From Rachicladosporium sp. CCFEE 5018 (taxonomy: Eukaryota; Ascomycota; Dothideomycetes; Cladosporiales; Cladosporiaceae): a stretch of DNA of 64,000 bases. The notes below the pieces were generated by a model. That model made no database searches. It was not told the origin of the DNA and saw only the letters and a program-made list of their open reading frames with translations. This document shows, in pieces, positions 31,786 through 43,921 of this stretch; the stretch's first letter is position 1, and each line of letters starts with the position of its first letter. The position numbers and the translations under genes are program-made. The stretch is taken from assembly GCA_002077045.2 (NCBI GenBank), contig KZ111143.1, forward strand, positions 1,218,422-1,282,421, given 5' to 3'.

Positions 31786-34700
31786 CTACTCCTCGGCGAC
31801 GCCGGGTATAGCGACAGGCTCCCCACCCTTAACCCTCGCCTTCCCCTCCTCCACAGTCCCCCACCCCTCCTCCCGCGCAAATTCTCCGGGCACCTTCTCA
31901 CTAACATTAACCGCCAAAAAGCTCTTCGGCAGCCTCACCTGCCCAAACTTCCCCCTCAACATCTCCAACACCTCATCCCACTGCCCATGTGGCGTCAGAC
32001 TCCGCCGCTGCGCAATCCCGATACAATGCTTGCTATCCAACTGCACATCCAGGGGATCGACGGCGTGACAGCCAGGGCTGAGCGCGATGCGGATGGAGTA
32101 GTTGTAGTTGGATTTGGGGTTTAGGGGATCGATGTCGGCGGCTGCGTTGGGGGATTCGTAGAGCTCGAAGCAGATTTGCGAGAGGTAGTCTAGTTCGGGG
32201 ATGTTCTGGCGGGAGATTTTGGTGGGGACGCCGCCTTCGAGGATGCAGTTTAGGAGGGTGTAGATGTGGGATTCTTTTGTGAAGTAGATGAAGGATTTGG
32301 CGGCGTCGGAGGCTTGGACTGGAAAGACGTTAGTACGAGTTGGGGAGGAATGGATGGGCTAGGAAGGCTTACCGTCCTCGAGATCCTTGACGATCTCTTT
32401 TAGCAGTGGTAGACTGGTCAGCAGTCCGATTTCCAGCTTCTCCGCATTCGTGATGCCGTACTCCTGCGGTCCGATGAAGTCAAACAAGATCTTACTCAGC
32501 GAATACAGCTCATTCAGCTTCTCCAGCCTAACATCGTGCTTCGCTTTCGACTCAGACTGCTCATCTGAGTGGCCGGTGAAGAGCTTGAAGTAAGCTTGCG
32601 GGGAGCTTTCGCGTGCAACGGCCTGCGAGGCAGCAGCTTGTCGCACGAGATCCTGCGATTTGCGGCGGAAGCCCATGCGCTCGGCCATCGTAGGCGCAAC
32701 TGAAGCCTTGCGATCATTCGTCGATGCCTCGGTGCTAGGCACTGGTGACGTGCGCGAGCTGTTCTCTGCAGACGTCTCGCTCGCATTTGCAACCTTCTCC
32801 GTGCCCGCCGACTCTAGTTGACCAGAGTCCTCCTTCGATTCACGACTTGCCGTTCTAGTCAACTCAGCCTCAATAGCCTCCTCCTCTAGCAGTATACTCC
32901 AACTCGGCGTAAACACCCACTGCAAAAATTGCCGATTATGCAATGCATCAAACTTCATCGTATCGTACAGCTCGCTGATCTTGCTCGGATCGACTTTCTC
33001 AGCATCCACGAACTCATTGAAAAGCTTTTCCCAGCGCTCCTTGAAGAGCTCTGCGTCTTCGCCTGTGCACCACCTAGCTTGCACAGCGGACGCAGGGCTT
33101 GTTTGCAGCACGGCCGGGTCTACAGCCACGGCGGAAGCTACGCTGCTTCCTACGTCTGGCGGAGCAGAGCTGGGCTTCTTCAGTTTCTCCAGTGAGGCGA
33201 CGGCGTCTGAGCTTCCCAGCTTGGCGAAATTGTGTCGCATGACGCGGCGGTGAAATTTCATCAGCTCGACCACTTTACGAACGACGACGTAGGGCTCTGG
33301 CGTCCCGTCTTTCGGCCACGCGAACTGCTCTGGTGCCCGTTCGCCCTTCCTCAGGAGGCCTTTTAGCTTTTTCTTCACCCGGTCCATCTCATCTTTGGCG
33401 GCATTGCTGTCATCTAGCAGATCTTTCCTGACCCGGATCTGGCTCTCGCCAACATCCTTCTGCTCCAGGAAGGCGCTCGCAAAGATCTGGGCTGAGGTCG
33501 TGACGCGACGCTCTGAAGATGTGAAGATTGAGACGTCATTCAGAACGTCTCTGTTCATGAGTAGGAGATCATTGCGCATGTTCTCCCCGAGATCTGTGGC
33601 TTGGTATCGGGCGGAGTGTGTTGGCTCGCCGCCCCATTTCATGACCAGTTGCAGCTTGTCCACGACAAGGCGTTCGTCGGCTGCTGTGACGCGAGACATG
33701 GTGACTTCGGAGATGGAGTCGCTGCGAGTCTGCGTGCGCGGGGATGAGCTCTGAGTCGCGGGTGTCTCGGTCGGGAAGTCTTCTGGGTGCTTTTGGGGCT
33801 CCTCTGTTAAATAAGGCGCTGCGACGTCCGTTCCGGCTTTCACATCGCCTTTGCCCGCTGTCTTGTCCTTGTTCTTCGGCTTCTTGAACATCGGCTTGAT
33901 CTGTACTTTTGTACCCGCCAGCCCCCCCTTGCGCACCAGGGCATTGCTTAATGTGCGCAGCTTCGCCATATCCTCCTCGCCTTCGATCATAGCCTGCTGC
34001 ACAGCCGCTTGTACACTGTTCAACGCTGCCTCGCCGGTCAGTAGCACTTCTTCTTGATGTCCACGAAGCAGGGCGACGAAGGGCTTCGTGTGGAAGGTGA
34101 ATTTGAACTTCTGCTTCGGCGTACGATCAGCATGGCGTATGACTGCCACCATGCCCTTGAGCTTCCACTGGCTCTTCGAAGCAGGTGCAGGGATGTCAGC
34201 CGGCGGCTCCGTTTCCGTCTCCACGACAGATTCAGAGTGTACGGAAGCCATGTCCGTAGACGCACGCAGTTGCTCCAGGTCCTTTGTGTGTGCAGGTGGT
34301 GGCAGCATGTCATCCCTCGACATCGACTCGGCGTGCAATCGTTTCGGTATCGTTGCGGTTCGCTCGAAACTGGACGGACTGGTGATAGGGCTCGTGGTAC
34401 CGCTTGCACCTCGATGGCTGTGTGGGAAGCCGTGCTTGGTTGCAGCATGGACGACGGTGTCGCGGAGCTGCGAAATGCTGCGCGTCTTCCGTAGTGCGCT
34501 CTTGAGTGCGTTGCGGTGCCCTGTCCTTTCCTCAAGTGGGATCGTGGGCTTACGTTGGATTGGCATGCTCTCTGATCCGATCATAGGTGGTAGCATGCTG
34601 TACGGATCGGCAATGCTGTCCTCAGCGCTTGGCGTCCACTTGCCTTCCTTGCGCAGCTTCGCAACAATGAACATATTCTTCAAGATCGAGGCACACTTGT

Positions 34701-36483
34701 CATAGTACTCATTGTTGTCTTTAACGAAGCTCCAGCCGTTCACATCGATCACGTAGCTGCCGTTGTCTACCCGTAGCAGGTCGAATCCGCAGACAGCCTG
34801 GCCGAAGCCTCGTGCAATCTTCGAAGCCATAAGCTGCTCTTCTCGAGAAAGTGACGTGACGTAGCGGATCTCTTTACCATTCGGATTACGCTTGACAAGG
34901 CCGTCAACGACAGGCGACTTTCGGGTCTCGGCGTGACAGTAGTCGGGACCGACAGTGTAGGCTTTGACATCTTCTGCATTTTCCACCTTGAGGAATTGCT
35001 CGTAAATGTAGGATGAGCCCGGCTCTGTGATCGACCGTGGCACCAGGAGAGTGTCGTCTTTCTCGGAGCTTTTGTTGTTGACCTTTCGAAACAGACGTCG
35101 TCCGCCACCACCTGCATAGTATATGTAGACATTGTGGTCTTCGCCACTGACTGGCTTCTCAACGAAAGGTTTGGCCAATCTGTGACCGTCGACAACGAGC
35201 GTGTCATTGTCGTCCTCCATATGCACATCCTTGGGCGCAGGCTCGCCACCACCACGCCCATCTTCGGAGCACTCAAGCCGCAGGCCAGTCAAACTTCGCA
35301 TGCGCTCCGCAATGTCCACACTAAGGATCACTGGGCCGCCATCGCGATCAACAGTCACACGCTTAGGCGTGGGTACTTCCAACTTATCCAGGATCTTGAG
35401 GCACATGCGTCGATCCCACAAGATTGTCTGCATGGGCAGATCGTTAACGCAGAAAGGCTTTCGTAGCTTGGCGTATGCTATAGCCTTCTCCAGCGGAAAG
35501 CCATCACTAAAGAAGCTGATGAGGAAATCGCAAAGAGGCCAGTTCTCGACATTCTCATCCAAGATCACCTTGTCACTAAATATGACAACCTTGAAGTCAT
35601 TGTCCTTACCCATGATGCGGTTGAGAATGCTACGAGAGGGTTTCGATCGGGCCTTCGCATCCAGTGCGCAGATGCCGAGCGTGCCGATGAAGTTCGGTGG
35701 CATCTCCGCGTTGCTACCGCGGTCAGTGGAGGGCGAGGCACTACCTGGCACGCTCCCAGAGACTCTCCTAGAGGCTGTCGGTGTGCGTCCACGGACGGTC
35801 CGGCCTTGATGGGATGTCACGGTTGGCGGACCTGATGACATTGGCGACGATGGCGCAATATCGGAGTTTTGTGTTGCATTATATGGATCACGTGAAATGC
35901 CATTGAGGGTAGGAGACAGGGCCCCGTTCTGTGTTGAAGTAGTCACGGAGATAGGATGAGTAGCAGTAGTCGCACCCCCCTCCAGATCTGAGCCAGTCAC
36001 CGAGCTCGGCGCGCTGGCTTTGGCTGCATTGTATGGGCCGGCACTGTAGTTCGACTGCGAAGAGAAGCTCAAACGGTTCGGCGCAAGATCTGGCTCCGGC
36101 GCTCGCAACATGTCTGGGAGGCTGCTTGGTACCGTGATGCCATTCTGCCCCACCGACGGACTACTGAGATCTGGTCTGCCAGTCATCTCGTCGAGACTTA
36201 CAGGTCGAGACTGTACAGTACTATCCGTGGAGCTTCCCGTTGCAGATAAGAGAGGGCTCGAGCCAATGCGAGAAGATCGCCTTGAAGATAGAGCGTGACG
36301 ATGCAGAGTAGGTTTCGAAGGTGGAGGCATCCAGAGACTAGCGTCGACAATGCCGCTTGAAGCTTCAGGATCTGGTAATTTGCCCTTCTTGGAAGAAGTC
36401 GATGAAGGTCCTGCTGATAACTGATGAGGTGGGGGGACAGAGCGAGTGGACTCCGAAGAGGTTGTCCTAGCTAATGGATCCAT
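31786..36483 (-). CDS. VIP1: VIP1 inositol pyrophosphate kinase-phosphatase, copy B
   Basis: Exons 32373-36483 and 31786-32318 with the same 54-base intron position as copy A; 1547 residues. It differs from copy A by a 5-residue loss in the disordered N-terminus (after SSLP). A replaced segment also lies in the disordered stretch following the histidine-phosphatase core. Kinase and RHADRTP motifs are intact. Divergence from copy A is uneven: 3 changes in 300 bases at 33440-33739 but 40 in 300 at 35000-35299, both hand-counted. Confidence 0.95.
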
Positions 36484-36855
36484 TGGCGATGCCGCGATGT
36501 TGCGCCGCAGGAGATCAAAGCGACGCGAGGATGTAGCTCCGTTGGATTGAAGAAGCTTTTCTCAAGATATGATGCTTCCGTACCGGGCCATTGCTCTCTT
36601 GCAGCATATGCCACAGATCTTGCTCATAAGATTGAGATCGGCCCTGGGCTAGCCACAACAGCCGTATGATGATTCTACAGCCTGAAAAGCGAAATCAATA
36701 GTGTGTATGAGGAGTATTCAGTTTCCTTACAGATCGTCCCTGTCGCTGTTCTTTACCACACTGAGGAATGACGTCCGGCTCAAGCTTCGAACTTTTTTGC
36801 AGCACCCGATGTCAAAGAATCCAATTTGAGGATGGACTAATACATCGCACTGCAC
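36484..36855. promoter_or_regulatory. Divergent promoter region of VIP1 and UTP21, copy B
   Basis: 372 bases, alignable with copy A. No ORF conserved between copies and no recognised motif. Confidence 0.5.
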
Positions 36856-39800
36856 ATGATGGCAGTCGCAGAATATGGCGATAGCGATCGCGGCGCGAAG
36901 AGGCAGAAGTTGGCCAACGGAAATGGCCATGTCGAGACTGCGCATAGAAGCCGAGTCTTTGCGCCATACCGCACGGTTGGCTTGGTGTCACCCACCAAGG
37001 TGCCCTTCACCTCCGTCCCACTCGGCAAGACGACATTCCAGATCACAACATCGGTTGGACGAAGTCTCCAGACATACGATCTACGCCGAGGCTTGAATCT
37101 GGTGTTCATCACGAGACCGCAAACGCCGGAAATTATCACTGCGAGTGCTGCATGGAAGGACAACGTATTTGCTGCGTGGGGAGGGGAGCGAGAGGATGCC
37201 GCGCGAGGAGTATGGGTGTTCAAGAGAGGCAAACAGGAGGGTGTGCTGGAGGCACCACGGTCATTGGAGGAGAATATCGAGAAGTTGTGCATCTTCGGAT
37301 CGTGGATCGTCGGGGTGTGCAGGACGACATTATTGGTGTGGAAGACGGACAACTATGAGCTGTATACCACGATCAAGGGTACATCGCCTGTACCCTTTAC
37401 CCAGAGTATCGCGAGCTTGCCCACATATCTGAACAAGATCATTGTTGGACGACAGGATGGCAGTGCTGAGATCTGGAACCTATCGGCTGGGAAGCTGGTC
37501 TACACCATCTTGCCACCTTCTTCGTCATATGGTGCGATCACTGCTCTGGAGCCAACGCCTGCGCTCTCACTTGTTGCGATCGCCTACGAGAGTGGTCCTA
37601 TCTTGATCCATGACATTCGTACAGATCAGACTGTCATCACACTGAACGCTTCGTCAGGCCTGGCTGTGACATCAATCACCTTCCGGGCTGATGGTTTGGG
37701 TGCTGGCGATGATGGGAGAAAGCCGGGAGTCATGGCCACTGCATCTACTACTTCAGGCGATGTTACGCTCTGGGACCTCAATAATGGCGGCAGGAAAGCT
37801 GGTACCTTACGCGCAGCTCACGCGCACCCTACCGCGAGTACACCAGGCGGCGTCAGCAGAGTTGAGTTCCTCGCCGGTCAAGGCGTGATCGTCAGCAGTG
37901 GCCTGGACAATAGTCTCAAGACCTGGATCTTTGACGAAACACCCTTCACCCCGATACCTCGCATACTGCATCAGCGACAAGGACATGGCGCACCTGTCAC
38001 GAGACTGGAGTTCCTTCCGTCAGCCTCAGATGGCTCAGATGACACAGGTAAGTGGCTTATGTCAGCCAGCAACGATCGCAGCCTGTGGGCATGGTCGCTG
38101 CGACGAGACGGTCAAAGCACGGAGATCAGCCAAGGTGCCGTTCAAGGCAAAGCGAGAAAGCAAGGTCTGCTCGCTAGTGAGAACAGAGAGAGCTTTGACA
38201 ACTTGAAGTGTCCGCCCATCACGGCGATAACGTATAGTCTAAACCGCGATGGAGGTATAGGCGCAGTACCGGGCAAACACCCTATCTGGCAGAACGCCAA
38301 GGGCAGAAAAGTAGATGCCGAAGTCAGCGGTATGACGGGATGGGAGAGCGTGGTGACCGCGCACGAGAACGACAGCAAGGCACGGACATGGTTCTGGGGT
38401 CGAAAGCGCGCCGGCCGCTGGGCATTCGAGACTGGAGACAAGGGCAACGTGAGCTCTGTCGCGGTGTCGCCTTGTGGCACCTTCGCGGTGGTTGGTAGCT
38501 CTACGGGAGCCATCGACTTGCACAATCTGCAATCTGGACTTCATCGACAACGGTTCCCTGCTCGCTTGACGCCACAGCAGGCAAAGCAGCTCAGGACTGA
38601 CATGGAGAAGCATGGTCTTGTCGAAGAGAGTGAAGGCAAGAAGGTATTTTACCGCGGTCAAGGCAGGCATGCATGTGCTGTTGTTGGGCTGGCGGTCGAC
38701 AATCTGAATAAGACTGTTATCTCAGCTGGATCCGATGGCAAGCTGAAGTTCTGGGACTTTAGCAGTGGCTTACTGCGACATCAACTCGATTGGTCACTGT
38801 CATCTTGCATCGTAGCAATGCGCTTCCATAGAGGCACGGATCTCGTAGCCGTATCCTGCACCGACGGCTGCGTGCGGGTTGTCGATACGAACACGTACAA
38901 ACTCATACGTGAGCTGTGGCCTTCACGGCCGACGATCAACGCATTGCATGACCTATCAATCACAGACCTAGTCTTTTCGAACGATGGTCATTGGATCGCA
39001 GCAGCCATGGGACAGCTGGTGCTGCTCTGGGACCTTCCGACCGGACACCTGGTGGATGCATGCAAGCTCAAAGCATCCTGCACGAGCATAGCCTTCTCGC
39101 CGACCGGCGAGTACCTCGCAACCGCGTCATCCGACTCAGTAGGCGTAGACATCTGGACCAACCGAACGCTCTTCACTCATGTACCTACGCGACACATCAC
39201 TGCATCGAAGCTTATCACGATCATGACAGGAGAAGCGCAAGCGCCCACCTCAAGTGGCGAAAATGCCGACACCCTTATCCCTATCGACTTGTCCGAAGAT
39301 ATGGAAGATACCCTCGATCTCCTCACATCTATCGACTACGGTACAGAGCTTGATACCCTCTCCTCCGACCTTGTCTCTCTTTCCCTGGTTCCTCGCTCAC
39401 GATGGCAGAACCTGCTACATCTAGACCTCATACGCCAGCGCAACAAACCCATCGAGCCTCCCAAGAAGCCAGAGAAAGCGCCTTTCTTCTTGCCTTCGCT
39501 GCAGGATAGGCAAGCTGCTCAGAAGGGCCTGCTGCCTGCCCCAACGGAGGTAGTGGAGCCTGAGACGGCGTTGAGTCGCATACACTCGAAAGCGCGGGAG
39601 TTGAGTCGGAGTCCATTCACCACGCTGCTACACGCCACTATCACCTCGCCTTCCGCTGAGGGCTTCACGCCGTTCTTCACCCACCTCAAGTTTCTCACGC
39701 CCTCAGCCGCGGACCTCGAAATACGCTCCCTCTCTCCGCTTTCTCTCTCCCTTCCCGAGCTTCGAACTCCTACAAGCGAGATCTCGGCTTTTGTGGAAGC

Positions 39801-40020
39801 CATCACGTGGTCACTGCGGCAACATCGCGACTTTGAGATCGCGCAGGCGTGGATGGCGGTCTGGCTAGGATGTCATGGGTCGTTTATCGGGAGCGATGAA
39901 GGGGTCAGGGCGGTGGTGGAGGAATGGAAGGATGTGGTTGAGCTCGAGAAAGCAAGGGTGGAGGAGTTTGTCGGGTATGCGAATGGGATGGCTGGGTGGC
40001 TGAGAGCTGCTAGAGTATGA
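36856..40020 (+). CDS. UTP21: UTP21/WDR36, SSU processome subunit, copy B (intact)
   Basis: 1054-residue single-exon gene. The start at MMAVAEYGDSD leads into a basic segment and the first WD repeats (FAPYRTVGLV, then TSVGRSLQTYDLRRGL). Further repeats run to about residue 750, with clear GSDGKLKFWDF and SSDSVGVDIWT units. The C-terminal Utp21 domain follows with SRWQNLLHLDLIRQRNKP and APFFLPSLQ. It acts in nucleolar pre-18S rRNA processing within UTP-B. This is the only uninterrupted UTP21 frame in the window and shows that copy A lost four bases. Confidence 0.94.
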   Translation: MMAVAEYGDSDRGAKRQKLANGNGHVETAHRSRVFAPYRTVGLVSPTKVPFTSVPLGKTTFQITTSVGRSLQTYDLRRGLNLVFITRPQTPEIITASAAWKDNVFAAWGGEREDAARGVWVFKRGKQEGVLEAPRSLEENIEKLCIFGSWIVGVCRTTLLVWKTDNYELYTTIKGTSPVPFTQSIASLPTYLNKIIVGRQDGSAEIWNLSAGKLVYTILPPSSSYGAITALEPTPALSLVAIAYESGPILIHDIRTDQTVITLNASSGLAVTSITFRADGLGAGDDGRKPGVMATASTTSGDVTLWDLNNGGRKAGTLRAAHAHPTASTPGGVSRVEFLAGQGVIVSSGLDNSLKTWIFDETPFTPIPRILHQRQGHGAPVTRLEFLPSASDGSDDTGKWLMSASNDRSLWAWSLRRDGQSTEISQGAVQGKARKQGLLASENRESFDNLKCPPITAITYSLNRDGGIGAVPGKHPIWQNAKGRKVDAEVSGMTGWESVVTAHENDSKARTWFWGRKRAGRWAFETGDKGNVSSVAVSPCGTFAVVGSSTGAIDLHNLQSGLHRQRFPARLTPQQAKQLRTDMEKHGLVEESEGKKVFYRGQGRHACAVVGLAVDNLNKTVISAGSDGKLKFWDFSSGLLRHQLDWSLSSCIVAMRFHRGTDLVAVSCTDGCVRVVDTNTYKLIRELWPSRPTINALHDLSITDLVFSNDGHWIAAAMGQLVLLWDLPTGHLVDACKLKASCTSIAFSPTGEYLATASSDSVGVDIWTNRTLFTHVPTRHITASKLITIMTGEAQAPTSSGENADTLIPIDLSEDMEDTLDLLTSIDYGTELDTLSSDLVSLSLVPRSRWQNLLHLDLIRQRNKPIEPPKKPEKAPFFLPSLQDRQAAQKGLLPAPTEVVEPETALSRIHSKARELSRSPFTTLLHATITSPSAEGFTPFFTHLKFLTPSAADLEIRSLSPLSLSLPELRTPTSEISAFVEAITWSLRQHRDFEIAQAWMAVWLGCHGSFIGSDEGVRAVVEEWKDVVELEKARVEEFVGYANGMAGWLRAARV

Positions 40021-40125
40021 GATGCGGAAAGATGTAGAGGATGTTATCATGTCTCATGTGGCTATCATGCAACCCGATTCCTGCCATCTCTCAGCATAGA
40101 TCCTGGCATCTCCATGCGAGATTCA

Positions 40126-41574
40126 TCAGTACGGCACCACACTCGTCGGCACCGCCCCCTTACTCGACGTCTTCGTCGAGCTACACCCCGGATCCACGAA
40201 CGTCGGCCTTGGAAATCCCGAACAATACGGATAACACCCGCCATAAGTTTTACCACAAGCATTCACATTATCCTCGCACCTCGTACTAGTACAAGTCGTC
40301 GGCTTCGCCGTCGCGACTGAGATCGACGAGCTCGTGGTGCTAGGTGTGGTCGTAGGCGGACACGTCGGCACAGTGAAACTCGGGCGTGTGTAGGCGCCGC
40401 AGACTTCGTAGCAGCCGCCGTAGGCGCGGCCGCAGCTGTTTATCAGATCTTCGCAGAGGGTTAGGGTGCATTTCGTGCTTGTCGATATCGAGGTCGGGGG
40501 TAGCGTGATGGAGGGCGGCTTGGAGGTTATCGTTGGGGAGGTCGTGGGCGTTGTGGTCGGACAGCCCGGGTCTGTGAACGAGCGGCGTGTGGCCGTTGGA
40601 TCGCCGATGCAGAAGGGGTAGCAGCCGCCGTACATGCGGCCGCAGCTGTTGATGAAGTCTTCGCAGAGGGTTTGGGTGCACTTCGTACCCGTAGAGGTAG
40701 AGATTGGAGGGAGCGTGGTAGAGGGAGGTTTGGTCGTTGTCGGGGGCGATTTAGACGTCGTGGTGCAGGGCGGAGGCGTGAACGTCGGACGCGTGAAGCC
40801 AGAGCAGTAAGGGTAGCAGCCGCCGTAGGTCTGGCCGCAGGAGTTGATGAAGTCTTGGCAGACTGTGCTGGCGCAGGACTTGGTTGTCGAGAGCGAGCTG
40901 GAGGTGGTGGTGGGAGTAGTCGTGATGGAAGTTGTAGTCGAGGTGGTGGTTGCAGGTAGACAGTTCGAAAAGTAGTCATTCTCCCTTTGGCACGGATATC
41001 CTGGCGGACAGGTCGTGGGGCCAGTGTAGCCTTGGCCGCCACATTGCGCGTATGCTCGAGGAGGTAGGGTGGTCGTGGTGGAACTGGTCGTAATGGTCGG
41101 GGGAGTCGTAGTGGTGGTAGTAGTAGTAGTGGAAATGGTGGTGGTGGACCGAGTGGACGAGGTAGTGGCTGGCGGACCGCAAGTTGAGAAGTAGTCGTTG
41201 AACCTAGTGCAGGGGAGGTCTGACGGACACTCCGTTGGGCCCGCGTAGCCAATGCCACCACATTGCTGGTATGATCGAGTGTTTGCGGTGTTTGTGGTGG
41301 TAGTGATCTTGATTGAAGAAGTCGTTATGACGATGGGAGTGGTTGTGGCGGAGCTTGTGGTCGCTGTAGTGGCCGGTGGGTAGCACATTGAGAAGTAGTC
41401 GTTGAGTCTAGTGCAAGGGAAGCCTGGTGGGCAAGTAGTTGCGCCTGCATAGCCAATCCCACCACACTGCTGGTATGCTCTAGGATCTGTCGACGATTGA
41501 GGGAATGCGAAGGTAGAGGTAGCTGCAATAGCAGCGAACGCAATCGCTCGTCCCAGCGACATTGAAGTCGACAT
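40126..41574 (-). CDS. Secreted protein with three CBM1 domains and four six-Cys repeats, copy B
   Basis: 482 residues. All twelve CBM1 cysteines and all twenty-four module cysteines are retained. The Thr/Ser/Pro linkers differ by short indels and substitutions, so the folded modules are conserved while the linkers drift. Signal peptide and C-terminus match copy A. No catalytic domain. Confidence 0.88.
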   Translation of the reverse strand: MSTSMSLGRAIAFAAIAATSTFAFPQSSTDPRAYQQCGGIGYAGATTCPPGFPCTRLNDYFSMCYPPATTATTSSATTTPIVITTSSIKITTTTNTANTRSYQQCGGIGYAGPTECPSDLPCTRFNDYFSTCGPPATTSSTRSTTTISTTTTTTTTTPPTITTSSTTTTLPPRAYAQCGGQGYTGPTTCPPGYPCQRENDYFSNCLPATTTSTTTSITTTPTTTSSSLSTTKSCASTVCQDFINSCGQTYGGCYPYCSGFTRPTFTPPPCTTTSKSPPTTTKPPSTTLPPISTSTGTKCTQTLCEDFINSCGRMYGGCYPFCIGDPTATRRSFTDPGCPTTTPTTSPTITSKPPSITLPPTSISTSTKCTLTLCEDLINSCGRAYGGCYEVCGAYTRPSFTVPTCPPTTTPSTTSSSISVATAKPTTCTSTRCEDNVNACGKTYGGCYPYCSGFPRPTFVDPGCSSTKTSSKGAVPTSVVPY

Positions 41575-43921
41575 CTTTGCTTCACTAGCCTTGCAAGGCT
41601 GTCAAAGCTCACGCGCGGGCCGAAACTGTCGGTCTGGTGTGGGCAATGATCAACAGAATGACAGACATGAAGGGAATGCTTGTACTTATGCTTAGCGTAC
41701 GACCTTATCCGGGCGACCACAACCCCAAAGTACTGGTGCTCCGGATACGAGGTCGAGAACACCTGTGCGACTGCACTGTACTCTCGACAGTCAGCATCGA
41801 GTGCTCCCGCCGGTTCGTACTACAGTGTGGCTTTGTGATTGTGACCAGGATATCAGGCCAGTATATGGCCAGTATATTGCAAGGCGTACCTCGCTACCCC
41901 ACAGAGTGCACATGCCAAGGCGGTATTGCAGCAGTTCCTGGCGAAGGATCGCCGTTCCGAAACAGGCGATTCCGGACTACAGGTATCTAGGGCTGATACG
42001 AGTCTCGAACCACGACGCTCAGTTTTGGCGAGTACTTTACCCGCGAGGCTCGCCAAATTTGCACGCGAATGCGAGAGCCTCGACCTCGCCTGTTCAAATG
42101 CTTCAATGGAGCATGATTTTCGAGTCAGCGCTCACTGAGTAGCCTTTGCGAGCTGACACAACCATAGCAAATGCGAGCACTATATCTCAGTGCGATCCTC
42201 TGAATCTCGATCGCTCTTCGTGGAGTCGTGATACTGCATATTGACCCTCACTCAGTAGCGGACACGCCCAGCGTCCAGATAAGCAGGTAAGCTGAGGCAA
42301 AGGGTGCTAGTTTCGACCGACGCTTTCTGCATTGTAGCGTCCAGAAGCGCATCTCTGCACTCGGCGTCTAACCTGCCTCAGTTCAGTATATGCATCTTTT
42401 GTCCCCAGATGCAGTTCTTGCTGATGTCCCTCGTGGCACCCATCATCCGCGTAACCTTGTCCCTTGCCAACATTGTACTCGCTTCGCCGCAGTTGCGCAT
42501 ATCGTCCTAGCGCGTTCGAGAGGGTCTGCGTGGCTCTGGGCCTCAACGTGTCCTGAGGTGGCGCCAGTGCGGCTCCGAGGCGTTCTTCAGGCATATAGTG
42601 TTCCCGCACAAGTGCGCTGATCTTGTCAGTGTTCCGATAGATGCGCACATAACGCAAATATGGACGAGTCTGAGAAAGGTGGCCATAAGGTGTAGACCAT
42701 CGTCGGCGCGCAGAGCCGCATCGACTTATACTCGGGACAGCAGCGTAGGGTGGACATGAGGAGCGATGTCGCTTCCTGGCGCGAGCCAAGGCGATTGCGC
42801 TATCAGGGGCTTTTCGCCCGCGACTCCTGGTAAATGCCAGAACTGCAATTGCTCAGCGCCATGTTCTTCCGTCGTGTGATCATGAAGTGGCACGGACCCC
42901 ACCCCACCGCCCCGCCAACTGCCAGATTCGAACTCAGCACACCGAGCGCGCAAAGCAACAAGAAAGGTAAAAAAGCAAAAAGGTGTAACATAGCTCTAAT
43001 TGGCTATAGCCCCCCAGTGTTCTTGGCTTGACCGCCTGGAAGATCTCAACGGAGCGCTTACGTCCCTTTCCGAATCGTACCCGCGCTTGGTGCCCAGGCC
43101 CTATCACCTCAGTCACCAGGAGAAGCGTAGTCGAGGGAGAGGGGCCCGAGTGGAGGTTCCCGTAACGGAGTGAGGAAGCGTAAATATAACCGTTGGTCCA
43201 TTTGACCGGAGTGGAAGGTATTGGAAATGGGGAAATATAAACCCACCTTGGTACCCCGCGTGGGGTAGTCGGCCTCGTGCTTTTCTTGGTGAGGAAATAG
43301 GCAGCGGTCGAGTATGTGGTGGTCATGATGTCAATGACAGTGTAGACCACCAGACGTAGACTCACGGTGCCTCATCATGAGCGTGCTCACATGCTTGTCA
43401 TTGTCTTCGCGCCTTCGTCGATATCGTGCTGGGCATTGCCACGAAAAGGGGTAATATGGCAGAGACGAGCATGCAATTACTGCACTTGCCAGCATGGCAC
43501 TCAACCATGCAGGCGCGGCTCCGGCGATGATGGCTGTCCCTGGTTCGACCATCGAGTCTTGCACTGCGCATGCTTGCTCGCGACCTCACTTCATTATCGT
43601 GCGCTGCAATTGCTACAAGGGCATGAACCTCTCAGCGACATCTGCACCAGTGATTGTCAGCATCCCTCATGCAAGCACACTTTACTCACCGTCGTCGTCT
43701 CCACCATTGACCACCCCCGGCAAGCTCGAGCGTAGTGACATCTTCCGTAGGTGCAGGAAGTCCACTATTCCAAGTCGCTCCTTCCTTCTTTGTCCTCAAG
43801 CCCTCGAACTTCCTCACCTCCCTTCACGTGGGCAACGTGAAAGAATTTCTTCACATCACCGCGTGCTCCCGCCTTGCCGCCCCGCCCCTCCGTACGCTTA
43901 GACATTCGGTGCACTTGCAAG
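41575..43921. other. Long divergent intergenic region, CBM1 protein to GT2, copy B
   Basis: 2.35 kb. The first 0.5 kb is close to copy A, the middle is strongly diverged, about 43010-43400 is again similar, and the last part diverges with indels. It lacks the 18-base duplication seen in copy A. No RNA gene recognised. Confidence 0.5.
42934..43326 (-). other. Conserved intergenic island with shared frame, copy B
   Basis: Counterpart of 16536-16943. The ATG at 43326 opens about 130 codons. The first 108 or so residues match copy A with several replacements and the tail differs. Coding status is unproven; a noncoding or regulatory block is equally possible. Confidence 0.3.

Noticed and set aside
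43735..43765. Resemblance to the 3' end of 18S rRNA (cttccgtaggtg)
   Set aside because: Only about a dozen bases, no flanking rRNA sequence and not the same in copy A.
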